Shown piece by piece: positions 40,344 through 48,284 of a stretch of 64,000 nt of DNA. Made by a program: the position numbers and the translations under genes. This DNA comes from Vibrio sp. NTOU-M3. GTDB lineage: Bacteria > Pseudomonadota > Gammaproteobacteria > Enterobacterales > Vibrionaceae. The stretch lies in NCBI RefSeq assembly GCF_040869035.1, contig NZ_CP162101.1:186001-250000 (forward strand), in the 5' to 3' direction. Below the pieces are notes generated by a model, which saw only the letters and a program-made list of their open reading frames with translations, made no database searches and had not been told where the DNA came from. Position 1 is the stretch's first letter; each line of letters begins with the position of its first letter.

Positions 40344-41255
40344 TCAGTGATTTACCGCAACTTTAGCAAATGTTGATGATTCACAACGCTTGACCAAAAA
40401 ATCAATAAAGCATCTGATACGTGCAGGTGTATAATCGGTTTTCTTGTATATAGCGTACATGGGTAAAGACATACCATAGTATTCATCGAGTACAGAGATA
40501 AGCCTGTTGCTTTGAATATACGAGTCCACCATCCAACTAGGCAATGAAGCCACTCCCATACCCGATAAACAAAAGCTTAAAAGTGCATCAGCACTGTTAC
40601 TCAAAGCTTCAACACTTACTGGCACTTTCTTAACTTCACCTCCTATCTTGAAAAACATATGGCTAGAAGAGGATAAGGAATATAGTAAGCACCGATGAGA
40701 AGTGAGTTCTTCTGGAGACGTTGGGCACCCATACTTGTCTATATACTCAGGAGATACAACAGTGACCACTCGATTATCGAACAAATACCGAGCTTTAAGT
40801 TGAGAGTCTTCTAGATTATGAGCTCTAAGGGCCACATCTATATTCTCCGCTAACAAATCTGATATTTGATCGCTCAGCTGAAGATTTAATCGAACTTTTG
40901 GATACCTTGAGCTGAATTCCGCCAATATAGGAGGAAGTATAGATTGCCCAAAAGCTACAGGGGCCGTTATCGTCAGTTTCCCACTTGGCGAAGTTTGCTC
41001 ATCTAAAAGGTCAGACTCCACCTGCTCTAACTCCGAAAGAAATTTTAACGCGAAGTCAAAATACTTTTGACCAGCCTCGGTTAAGACTTGTTTCCGACTC
41101 GAGCGGTAAAGCAATGGGACACCCACATCTCTTTCTAACGCTGCAATTTTTTTACTCACTGAACTTTGGGTGGTGCTGTTTTCTGTAGCGGCTGCGGTAA
41201 ATCCACCAAGCTGTACACTTCGCACAAAAAGTCTAATTGCCGAAATTTTATCCAT
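40344..41255 (-). CDS. LysR-family regulator divergent from doxX-like gene
   Basis: 303 residues: N-terminal LysR helix-turn-helix (GGFTAAATENSTTQSSVSKKIAALERDVG) and an effector-binding domain starting near SGKLTITAPVAFG; resembles the CrgA/AaeR-like LysR branch. The strong inverted repeat at 41254-41328, one arm of which touches its start codon, is the probable operator for itself and the divergent DoxX gene. Effector unknown. Confidence 0.88.
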   Translation of the reverse strand: MDKISAIRLFVRSVQLGGFTAAATENSTTQSSVSKKIAALERDVGVPLLYRSSRKQVLTEAGQKYFDFALKFLSELEQVESDLLDEQTSPSGKLTITAPVAFGQSILPPILAEFSSRYPKVRLNLQLSDQISDLLAENIDVALRAHNLEDSQLKARYLFDNRVVTVVSPEYIDKYGCPTSPEELTSHRCLLYSLSSSSHMFFKIGGEVKKVPVSVEALSNSADALLSFCLSGMGVASLPSWMVDSYIQSNRLISVLDEYYGMSLPMYAIYKKTDYTPARIRCFIDFLVKRCESSTFAKVAVNH

Positions 41256-41328
41256 TCAATGCATTCCAAAATAGAATCATTACTAGTCCATCATAGCCGT
41301 TACATTACCAATTTGGAATGCATAGAAT
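41254..41328. promoter_or_regulatory. Long inverted repeat, probable LysR operator
   Basis: ATTCAATGCATTCCAAA (41254-41270) is mirrored by TTTGGAATGCATAGAAT (41312-41328) with one mismatch in 17 bases, the inner 12 perfect, separated by 41 bases. It fills the gap between the divergent LysR and DoxX genes, and the left arm overlaps the regulator's start codon, consistent with autorepression. Confidence 0.7.
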
Positions 41329-41370
41329 AATCACACAATCTAATAAACCAGATAAAACTCGGAGAATTTC

Positions 41371-41736
41371 ATGTCAAACCTCACCCTTACTTTATCTATT
41401 ATCCTTGCATTATTTTTTACCTTCGCTAGTTCCATTAAACTCATAGGATGGCAAAACGTCGTTTTCGAGAAACAGCTCGCCTTTTTCATCAAATACGGTT
41501 TAAACCGATGGATTATGGGGTTAGTTGGTGTAATTGAACTTTCTGCCTCCCTACTCCTAATTTCACCTCTTATCTTTCCTCAAGCCACATTCGGGTTACC
41601 AGCCGGCGCAGCATTAATCTTACTGACATCACTTGGAGCAATATTCTTCCATCTTCGATTTGACACTATAAGCGATGCTATTCCTGCGATAATCACTGGG
41701 GGCCTTTCGTCGCTTATCTTGTTTCACGTTTGGTAG
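41371..41736 (+). CDS. DoxX-like small membrane protein
   Basis: 121 residues with four hydrophobic segments; FASSIKLIGW, VGVIELSASLLLISP and AIFFHLRFD follow the DoxX/SURF4-like pattern. Members are linked to redox or detoxification functions, but none is established here. ATG preceded by CGGAG. Divergent from the LysR gene, which probably regulates it. Confidence 0.75.
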   Translation: MSNLTLTLSIILALFFTFASSIKLIGWQNVVFEKQLAFFIKYGLNRWIMGLVGVIELSASLLLISPLIFPQATFGLPAGAALILLTSLGAIFFHLRFDTISDAIPAIITGGLSSLILFHVW

Positions 41737-41763
41737 TATTTGGGTCGATCTACTACTAGCAAT

Positions 41764-41793
41764 AAAAAAGCGAGCCACTAGGGCTCGCTTTTT
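41764..41793. terminator. Bidirectional terminator between doxX-like gene and ackA
   Basis: AAAAAGCGAGCC / GGCTCGCTTTTT perfect 12-bp stem with a five-base loop, giving a T-run on both strands; it serves both convergent genes. Confidence 0.9.
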
Positions 41794-41814
41794 ACTATCA
41801 GGTTTGGAAATCTA

Positions 41815-43008
41815 TTACAGTAGTTCTACCGACTGTTGCGCAATCACAAACTCTTCGTTGGTTGGGATAACCATAGCAACAGCATCTAACAATTCAGATT
41901 TTGCGATAACGCCAGCGTTGCCAAAACGTGCGTCTTCGTTGCCTTTTTCGTCTTCAACAAAACCAAGCAGTTTCAGGTTACGCAGAATTTCACGGCGAAT
42001 TGGCAATGAGTTTTCACCAATACCACCAGTGAAGATAACCGCATCTAGCGTGCTTAGTGGGATCAGGTAAGAACCGATGTACTTAGCAACGCGGTAAGTG
42101 AAGACTTCAAATGCGAGCTTGGCACCTTCATGGCCATTTTCCATCGCTTCTAGAATGCCACGTGCATCTGAAGTTAAGCCAGAAACCCCTAAGAAGCCAG
42201 ACTTCTTATTTAGCGTTTCAAACACTTTCTCTGTCGTCCAACCTTTTTTGATCAGGAACTCAATCACGCCTGGGTCCAAGTCGCCAGAGCGAGTGCCCAT
42301 CATTAGGCCAGCTAGTGGTGTAAAGCCCATTGAGGTGTCAACTGAACGACCATTTTCAATCGCACAGACTGACGCGCCATTACCTAAGTGAACCGAAATA
42401 AAGCTCGATTGCTCAACAGATTTGTTCAGCATTTTCGCTGCTTCACGACTTACAAAGTAATGACTAGTGCCGTGGAAACCGTATCGACGAATGCCGTACT
42501 CTTTATACAGTTCGTTAGAGATAGCGCCAGTAAATGCTTTTTGAGGCATTGTTTGATGGAACGCGGTATCAAATACAGCAAATTGAGGAAGGCTTGGAAA
42601 CGCTTGCATTGCCGCTTCGATGCCTTTTGCGCCTGCCGGGTTGTGGAGCGGAGCTAGATCAGACAAGCTCTCAATTTCTGCTAGAACTTCTTTATTAATA
42701 CGAACTGTAGAGGTGAACTTCTCACCACCATGTACGATACGATGTCCCACGGCAACCAGATCATTAGTAAAACCGAGTGTTTCAATTAAGCCTACAATTC
42801 GGTTAATCGCGTGCTGGTGATGGTTGTCCGGTGCTGAAATCGGTTCTTCGGTTTTCTCACCGTTGTATTTCCAGCTAATTACCGCTTCAGGTAAACCAAA
42901 ACACTCTCCTAAACCACTAACAATGGCTTCACCAGTATTAGAATCAATAACAGCGAATTTGAGAGAAGAACTACCTGAGTTGATAACCAGCACAAACGAA
43001 TTTGACAT
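41815..43008 (-). CDS. ackA: Acetate kinase (stand-alone copy)
   Basis: 397-residue acetate kinase that interconverts acetyl phosphate and acetate. Signature VLVINSGSSSLKFAV at the start, GHRIVHGGEKF, FDTAFHQTMP, RRYGFHGTSHYFVS and GGIGENSLPIRREIL. Complete and typical in length. There is no phosphotransacetylase gene beside it, unlike the usual ackA-pta pair, so it is probably a second isozyme. Confidence 0.95.
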   Translation of the reverse strand: MSNSFVLVINSGSSSLKFAVIDSNTGEAIVSGLGECFGLPEAVISWKYNGEKTEEPISAPDNHHQHAINRIVGLIETLGFTNDLVAVGHRIVHGGEKFTSTVRINKEVLAEIESLSDLAPLHNPAGAKGIEAAMQAFPSLPQFAVFDTAFHQTMPQKAFTGAISNELYKEYGIRRYGFHGTSHYFVSREAAKMLNKSVEQSSFISVHLGNGASVCAIENGRSVDTSMGFTPLAGLMMGTRSGDLDPGVIEFLIKKGWTTEKVFETLNKKSGFLGVSGLTSDARGILEAMENGHEGAKLAFEVFTYRVAKYIGSYLIPLSTLDAVIFTGGIGENSLPIRREILRNLKLLGFVEDEKGNEDARFGNAGVIAKSELLDAVAMVIPTNEEFVIAQQSVELL

Positions 43009-43359
43009 GGGGTATGTATCCTGTTGCAGACTGAACTATAGAAGCCGTGAACTTCATTGTTTGTATAATGTCATTATTCAATAAATTTTGAATCTTTCAA
43101 CTTTCTTTTATAGACTCAACAAAACAAACAGTTTTTTCTTGATCTAACGCAATTCTCGTTTTTTTTTGAACCCAGAATTAAATCTACACGATCACAGTTA
43201 TGACAATGGATTGAGTACATATGCATATGCTCAATCTCAACCACTTCTATAAATTCCATTAAAAAATAGTTGAATACTCAACTCAACGTATAAGAAAAAC
43301 TTTGGTTACCTTCCAGCTCAGGTTAAAATTATAGTGTCTCATAAGATGCGGAGTAATTT
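43009..43359. other. Intergenic region between ackA and cueR
   Basis: 351 bases separating divergent ackA and cueR. It contains the CueR-like box at 43308-43323 and a weak FNR-like TTGAT-CTAAC-GCAA at 43139 that I do not count. AT-rich otherwise, no gene visible. Confidence 0.5.
43308..43323 (+). promoter_or_regulatory. CueR-like operator in the cueR promoter
   Basis: ACCTTCCAGCTCAGGT: the left arm ACCTTCCAGC equals the known CueR/copA operator arm and the right arm AGGT is a partial match. A TATAGT -10-like hexamer follows at 43330-43335, giving the long spacer typical of MerR-family promoters. Suggests autoregulation. Confidence 0.5.
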
Positions 43360-43746
43360 ATGAATATTGGCGCTGTTGCAAAGTTGACCGGGCTTTCCAG
43401 CAAATCTATCCGTTTGTACGAAGACAAGGGTATTATCAGCCCACCGAATCGTTCTGATGCTGGATATAGAGAATACAGTGAGAAGCATATTCAGGAACTG
43501 AATTTGGTTTCGCGAGCAAAAAATGCAGGCTTCTCTCTTGCCGAGTGTAAAGAGTTCGTTTTGTTAGCCCAAAACCCAAACCGAAAAAGTAGTGAGGTTA
43601 AGGCTCGGACATTGGAAAAGCTTGAAGAAATTAGTGTTAAGATCCGTGAGTTAAAGGAAATCGAGAAGCAACTCAAGAGCTGGGTTTCTGCATGCCCTGG
43701 TGATTCAGGTAGCCACTGCCCTATCATCGAAGACCTAACAAAATAA
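43360..43746 (+). CDS. cueR: Copper-responsive MerR regulator CueR
   Basis: 128-residue MerR protein with N-terminal HTH (GAVAKLTGLSSKSIRLYEDKGI), a long dimerisation helix and the metal loop ACPGDSGSHCPI. C112 and C120 and S77 are at the same numbers as in E. coli CueR, where they bind and select monovalent Cu/Ag, so a copper(I)/silver sensor is well supported. RBS GCGGAG. No copper exporter or oxidase gene is adjacent, so its targets lie elsewhere. A weak imperfect hairpin follows at 43747. Confidence 0.92.
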   Translation: MNIGAVAKLTGLSSKSIRLYEDKGIISPPNRSDAGYREYSEKHIQELNLVSRAKNAGFSLAECKEFVLLAQNPNRKSSEVKARTLEKLEEISVKIRELKEIEKQLKSWVSACPGDSGSHCPIIEDLTK

Positions 43747-43782
43747 AGGCCTAGCATAGCTAGACCTGTTTCTTCAATTGAG

Positions 43783-44538
43783 TTAATGGTAAGTGCACAT
43801 GCGCTTACCATCCATTTCTATAATATTGAATGGCGTTTCATAGATGGACTCCAGAACGTCACTTCGAATCACTTCTTCTACGGTTCCATTGGCAACAACC
43901 TTGCCCTTTTTCAAAGCAATGATGATATCGGAATAACACGCGGCGAAGTTTATATCGTGAATCACAACCACAAGTGCTTTATTCAACTCGTGGGCTAACC
44001 GTTGCACGTTACGCATGATTTGCAATGAATGCTTAATATCTAAATTGTTTAATGGCTCATCGAGAAATACATAATCTGTATCTTGCGCAATCACCATGGC
44101 AATAAACGCCAGTTGACGTTGGCCACCACTCAGCTCGTCTAAGTACTTATCTTGAATATCGGTTAAGTCGAGGTAGTCTATCGCTTTGGCAATGACCTGT
44201 TTGTCCTCTTCTGTAAGCTTACCCTGACTGTAAGGGAAACGACCAAATGCAATCATTTCTCTTACTGTAAAACGCATGGTGATGTTATTCGCTTGGCGAA
44301 GAACGGCTAAACGCTTAGCCAGCTCTTTTGTGTCCCACTCCGCCAGTTCCTTGCAGTCAATATGTACGCTACCGCTATCCTTTCTGACTAAGCGACTTGC
44401 CATAGATAGCAGTGTGCTCTTTCCGGCGCCATTTGGCCCGATAATGGAGGTGACTTTGCCTTTTTCAAACTCAGCACTTGCTGTATCAACAACAGCTGAC
44501 TGCCCAAAAACTTTTGTAAGACCTTTTAATTTAATCAT
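43783..44538 (-). CDS. vctC: Siderophore ABC transporter ATP-binding protein (VctC-like)
   Basis: 251 residues with Walker A GPNGAGKSTLL, signature LSGGQRQLAF and Walker B YVFLDEPLNNLD, as in FepC/FhuC-type iron-siderophore importers. ATG 44538 is taken (MIKLKGLTKVFG), seven bases after the upstream permease stop; the in-frame ATG at 44598 would add a non-conserved Cys-rich tail. Last gene of the leftward operon. Confidence 0.9.
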   Translation of the reverse strand: MIKLKGLTKVFGQSAVVDTASAEFEKGKVTSIIGPNGAGKSTLLSMASRLVRKDSGSVHIDCKELAEWDTKELAKRLAVLRQANNITMRFTVREMIAFGRFPYSQGKLTEEDKQVIAKAIDYLDLTDIQDKYLDELSGGQRQLAFIAMVIAQDTDYVFLDEPLNNLDIKHSLQIMRNVQRLAHELNKALVVVIHDINFAACYSDIIIALKKGKVVANGTVEEVIRSDVLESIYETPFNIIEMDGKRMCTYH

Positions 44539-44545
44539 GGCAACA

Positions 44546-45496
44546 CTATACAATCCGGTTGCGCAGCAGCATTGACAAGAAGTAGATGCCACCGACAAAG
44601 TTAATAACTACGCTCAGCGTGGTTGAAAAGCTAAACAGATTTTCAACGATCCATTGCCCACCCAATAAGGCAACAATTGAAATCAGCGAGCAGCCAATCA
44701 ATAACACTTTATGTTGATAGGTTTTGAATGCTTCCCGAGCTAAATTGGTTACTAAGAACCCAAAGAACATGATCGGCCCAATCAGTGCTGTTGAAATCGC
44801 GATAAGTATTGCAGAAAGTATCAACACCTGACGCGTCACTCGCTGGACATCTAACCCTAAACTGGTCGCGTTATCTCGGTCTAACCAAAACACATCGAGC
44901 TTGCGACGCAAGTGAAACAATGCCGCACTAACCAACAGCAATAACGGAGTACATAAATACACCAGCTCGACTTTAACGTTATTAAAGCTCGCGAACATGT
45001 TGTCTTGTACTGCCGCGAACTCATTTGGGTCCATCAACATGATAAAAAATGAGGATATATTGCTAAATAACTGCCCCAAAATCACACCAAGCAACAATAA
45101 AACCATTAAGTTTTGCCGTTCACCACGGAAGTAAAAGCTGTATAGCAAAAATGAAAAGCCTAACATCACCACCACTGACAGCGAGAAGTTGATATAGGCA
45201 TTCAACATAAATGCACTCAATCCACCAAATACCGCGACAACAACAACTTGGGTAAAGAGGTATAACGAGTCAAACCCCATGATACTTGGCGTTAAAATAC
45301 GGTTGTTGGTGATTGTCTGAAACGCAAGTGCAGACTGACCAATAGCAATACCCGCTAAAACCATAGCCAATACTTTGGGTACGCGACGAGATAAGAAGTA
45401 CTGGTAGTTATCAGCGTTCAAACCAATACCAATAAACAAACCAGCAAATACGATGGCTGCGAGAGCCAATACAATTAATTTATGCTTATCCTGCAC
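44546..45496 (-). CDS. vctG: Siderophore ABC transporter permease (VctG-like)
   Basis: 316-residue FecCD-type permease with eight to ten membrane segments; AIGQSALAFQTITNNRILTPSIMGFDSLY is the conserved loop region that contacts the ATPase and binding protein. GTG 45496 is the best start: GCGAGG lies eight bases upstream and gives an 11-base overlap with vctD, whereas the in-frame ATG 45538 would overlap by 53 bases and has no RBS. Confidence 0.88.
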   Translation of the reverse strand: MQDKHKLIVLALAAIVFAGLFIGIGLNADNYQYFLSRRVPKVLAMVLAGIAIGQSALAFQTITNNRILTPSIMGFDSLYLFTQVVVVAVFGGLSAFMLNAYINFSLSVVVMLGFSFLLYSFYFRGERQNLMVLLLLGVILGQLFSNISSFFIMLMDPNEFAAVQDNMFASFNNVKVELVYLCTPLLLLVSAALFHLRRKLDVFWLDRDNATSLGLDVQRVTRQVLILSAILIAISTALIGPIMFFGFLVTNLAREAFKTYQHKVLLIGCSLISIVALLGGQWIVENLFSFSTTLSVVINFVGGIYFLSMLLRNRIV

Positions 45497-46424
45497 GACG
45501 TTGACCTCGCAAGATAAAGAAGATGAACACACTGCCACCTAAGATACTGATGATCATCGAAATAGGGATTTCATACGGGAAAATAATCATGCGTCCAACC
45601 AAATCACAGCCGAGTACGATCAACGCGCCTAAAATTGCTGTAATTGGAATGTTTCGCCTTAGATTGTCACCGAAATAATGACTGACCAAGTTGGGCACAA
45701 TCAGCCCTAAAAATGGCAATTGACCAACAATCATCACAACACTGGCCGACATCACGGAGACCAGTAAAACACCAATAACCAATACCTGTTGATAGTTAAG
45801 CCCGAGGTTAACAGCAAAGTCTTTTCCAAGCCCGACCGCAGAGATTCGCGTCGCGAACATGTAGCTGAAAATCGCTACAGGTAACGCGATATAGAGTAGC
45901 TCGTAGTCACCTTGTAACAGGTTGGCAAAGTTCGCAACGGCCCACGCAGACACGTTTTGTACCGCATCATATTTGTAAGCTAAGAAGGTCGCTAAAGAAT
46001 CAACGACACCGCCATAAATAATCCCAATTAATGGTACAAAAATCGCGTTTTTAAACTGGATACGATTAATAAACTGAATGAATAGTAAAGTGCCCGCCAT
46101 CGCGACTAAAAAAATCAGCCAAAGCTGTTCACCGTCACCAAATAATACCAAGCTAAGCACATAGCCAAACATGGCACATTCGATCGTTCCTGAAGTAGAA
46201 GGCGCTGCAAAACGGTTTTGACTGATTTGTTGCATGATGAGGCCTGCAATACTGAGCCCTCCCCCTGCTAACAAAACAGCGACAAGTCTTGGAATACGAC
46301 TGGTGATCATCAGGTGCCATGCATCTTCATCACCCGATAACAATGCTCCTAAATTTAAATCGCCTACCCCCACAAAAAGTGAAGATAGGCTCAATAAAAT
46401 CAGGAGCAGCAATAACTTCTTCAA
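45486..46424 (-). CDS. vctD: Siderophore ABC transporter permease (VctD-like)
   Basis: 312-residue FecCD-family permease, partner of VctG. Features are the N-terminal hydrophobic stretch, GGGLSIAGLIMQQISQNRFAAPSTSGTIECAM, and about nine membrane segments. It starts 27 bases after vctP. Gene order binding protein-permease-permease-ATPase equals vctPDGC of V. cholerae. Confidence 0.9.
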   Translation of the reverse strand: MKKLLLLLILLSLSSLFVGVGDLNLGALLSGDEDAWHLMITSRIPRLVAVLLAGGGLSIAGLIMQQISQNRFAAPSTSGTIECAMFGYVLSLVLFGDGEQLWLIFLVAMAGTLLFIQFINRIQFKNAIFVPLIGIIYGGVVDSLATFLAYKYDAVQNVSAWAVANFANLLQGDYELLYIALPVAIFSYMFATRISAVGLGKDFAVNLGLNYQQVLVIGVLLVSVMSASVVMIVGQLPFLGLIVPNLVSHYFGDNLRRNIPITAILGALIVLGCDLVGRMIIFPYEIPISMIISILGGSVFIFFILRGQRRAG

Positions 46425-46451
46425 AGTTAACCTCTGCTTAAACCCTTCGAA

Positions 46452-47357
46452 TTACATACTTAACGATGACTTCACATCATCAATCATCTGTTCAGTTGCA
46501 CGCATACCAGCAATGGACAAGTACCAAGCATTGATGTCTAGATAGGCCATGTGCTTGTTTTGGTAAGCTTTCGTCGCTTTCACTAAATCATTTTCAAAGT
46601 CACGCTCTGTTGTGCTTTTGCCTTTATTGATCAGCTTGTCTTTGTCGATGATCAATAGCGTGCTTGGATTTTTATCTTTAATGAATTCGTAAGAGATCAG
46701 ATCACCGTGGCGACTCTCTTTTATGCCTTCAACCGTTTCTTTGAAACCAAAATCTTTGTAGATAGATGCAAAACGCGATTTAGCACCAAATGCTGTAATA
46801 TTGCCACCAGCACTCATGACAGTTAACGCATCCACATTATTCGTTTGGTTGTATTCACGAATGGCCTTGAAATCCGCATCAACTTGCGCGATTTTCTGCT
46901 CTACATAGTCCTGCTTATCGAAGACCTTACCTAGATTACGCCACTGTTGCTGTGTGCTTGCCCAGTAACCTTGTTTGCTGTCTGCGGCATATACAATCGT
47001 TGGTGCAATCTCGGATAACTCATCGTATTTGCTTGCACCACGAGCACCGACAATAATGAGATCTGGCTTTTGCGTAAAAATGGTTTCGTAGTCAGGTTCA
47101 AACAAACTACCAGCCGAAACATAGTCACCTTTGCGGTACTCAGCTAAGTACTCTGGAAACATACTTACCGTAGAGATTGCTACTGGCTCCACGCCAAATT
47201 CTTTAACGGTATCCAGCGCACCTAACCCGATAACCACAACACGCTTTGGTTGGATCTCAACCGTCGTTGTTCCCTGTGCATGGGTTATTTCAATTTGCTC
47301 AGCCTGAGCACCGAATGCAATCAGTCCGGTAACCAATGCAATTGCTGATAATTTCAT
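46452..47357 (-). CDS. vctP: Periplasmic siderophore-binding protein (VctP/CeuE-like)
   Basis: 301 residues with a cleavable signal peptide (LIAFGAQA-EQIEI) and no lipobox. Type III periplasmic binding fold: KRVVVIGLGALDTVKEFGV, QKPDLIIVGARGASKYDEL, SYEFIKDKNPSTLLIIDKD. H217 and Y279 are spaced like the His/Tyr pair that completes the iron sphere in CeuE-type proteins handling tetradentate catechol siderophores, and R105 could contact the catecholates; that mapping is from memory. First gene of the iron operon, behind a Fur-like box. No outer-membrane receptor or siderophore synthesis gene is in the window. Confidence 0.9.
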   Translation of the reverse strand: MKLSAIALVTGLIAFGAQAEQIEITHAQGTTTVEIQPKRVVVIGLGALDTVKEFGVEPVAISTVSMFPEYLAEYRKGDYVSAGSLFEPDYETIFTQKPDLIIVGARGASKYDELSEIAPTIVYAADSKQGYWASTQQQWRNLGKVFDKQDYVEQKIAQVDADFKAIREYNQTNNVDALTVMSAGGNITAFGAKSRFASIYKDFGFKETVEGIKESRHGDLISYEFIKDKNPSTLLIIDKDKLINKGKSTTERDFENDLVKATKAYQNKHMAYLDINAWYLSIAGMRATEQMIDDVKSSLSM

Positions 47358-47380
47358 ATCTCGACTCCATTAATACAAAC

Positions 47381-47400
47381 GCAATGCATTATCATTTAGA
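47381..47400 (-). promoter_or_regulatory. Fur-like box upstream of vctP
   Basis: On the minus strand TAAATGATAATGCATTGC; the TGATAAT half matches the Fur 7-1-7 consensus well, the other half weakly. It lies 24-43 bases before the vctP start, as expected for iron repression of this operon. Confidence 0.55.
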
Positions 47401-47484
47401 TTTCTATTGGTGTCATCTGCTATTTACGTTCTTTACCTTTGTAGGCCAAAGTGTGTGAAGTTTGTATAGCGAGTCAACGATCAA

Positions 47485-47512
47485 AAAAGCCACCTTGAAT
47501 ACAAGGTGGCTT
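47485..47512 (-). terminator. Intrinsic terminator of the S4-domain gene
   Basis: Perfect 11-bp stem AAGCCACCTTG / CAAGGTGGCTT with loop AATA; read leftward it ends in TTTTTTGA. It lies 24 bases after the S4 gene's stop. Confidence 0.88.
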
Positions 47513-47536
47513 ACGTAGAAATCTGCTCAGTGGAAT

Positions 47537-47947
47537 TTAAAAGAAATCAATCGATGATCGGCCATTCGACTTTGGCTTATTCTTTTGTTTCGGCTGTTTT
47601 TTCTCTGCTTTTTTGCTCTGGGCGTTTTTCTTATCTGACTTTTGGCTCTGTTTAGGTTTTGGGGTTTCTAGGACTTCAACAGGTGGATTGTCACAAACCA
47701 CCACATAATACTCTTGATTGAATTCAAAGAAATCGCCATCGTACATCTTCCGGCGTTTACGTGTTTCCAGCTCCCCGTTAACCGCAACATACCCTTCCGA
47801 GATGAGGTGTTTCGCTTCACCACCACCGCCAACTAAATTAGCAATTTTAAAGACTTTATAGAGCTCTATAGGCTGAGATGAAACTTCGATACCAATCGCT
47901 TCAATTTCAATCTCTTCTGCTTGTTCTGCCTGATGATCTTGGCTCAT
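47537..47947 (-). CDS. S4-domain RNA-binding protein (YbcJ-like) with basic tail
   Basis: 136 residues. An S4 RNA-binding core (LYKVFKIANLVGGGGEAKHLISEGYVAVNGELETRKRRKMYDGD, about residues 28-72) is followed by a Lys/Gln-rich low-complexity tail (about 95-130), longer than in YbcJ. ATG 47947 has TTGGGGCAA upstream; an in-frame TTG at 47959 is less likely. Probably binds structured RNA or ribosomes; no partner is evident. Confidence 0.85.
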   Translation of the reverse strand: MSQDHQAEQAEEIEIEAIGIEVSSQPIELYKVFKIANLVGGGGEAKHLISEGYVAVNGELETRKRRKMYDGDFFEFNQEYYVVVCDNPPVEVLETPKPKQSQKSDKKNAQSKKAEKKQPKQKNKPKSNGRSSIDFF

Positions 47948-48284
47948 ACATTGCCCCAATTGAAAAAAACACGAGTCTAGCGGTTATCTTAGTAAAAATA
48001 TAGCGCTTCTTACCTACGCCTGACCTGTAGCTCTGCTACGCACATATTTTTTTCATAAAATTCAACGACACTTAATTTAAGCCAAACAACAGCAAGATCA
48101 CTGACCCCGCCTTAAATCAAGCACCTTAAGCTGACAAGCAATTGACGCATATGACACTTTCATGACGATTTTTCCTTTAAGGAAACAACGCTTTTCCACC
48201 TTTTCCGTCAGCTTTGACCTACATTACTCTTCTAACGGAGTTGGTACACAAGGACCTTTGGTTAATAACAACGAGAATATGGTC

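Noticed and set aside
43139..43152. FNR-like TTGAT...GCAA upstream of ackA
   Set aside because: The right half is a poor match and spacing is off; too weak in AT-rich DNA.
43747..43770. Imperfect hairpin AGGCCTAGC-ATA-GCTAGACCT after cueR
   Set aside because: It has a mismatch in a short stem and an interrupted T-tract; possibly a weak cueR terminator but not firm enough to list.
43786..43811. Near-perfect inverted repeat ATGGTAAG...CTTACCAT at the end of vctC
   Set aside because: It lies within the vctC coding end and has no T-run on either strand, so I do not call it a terminator.
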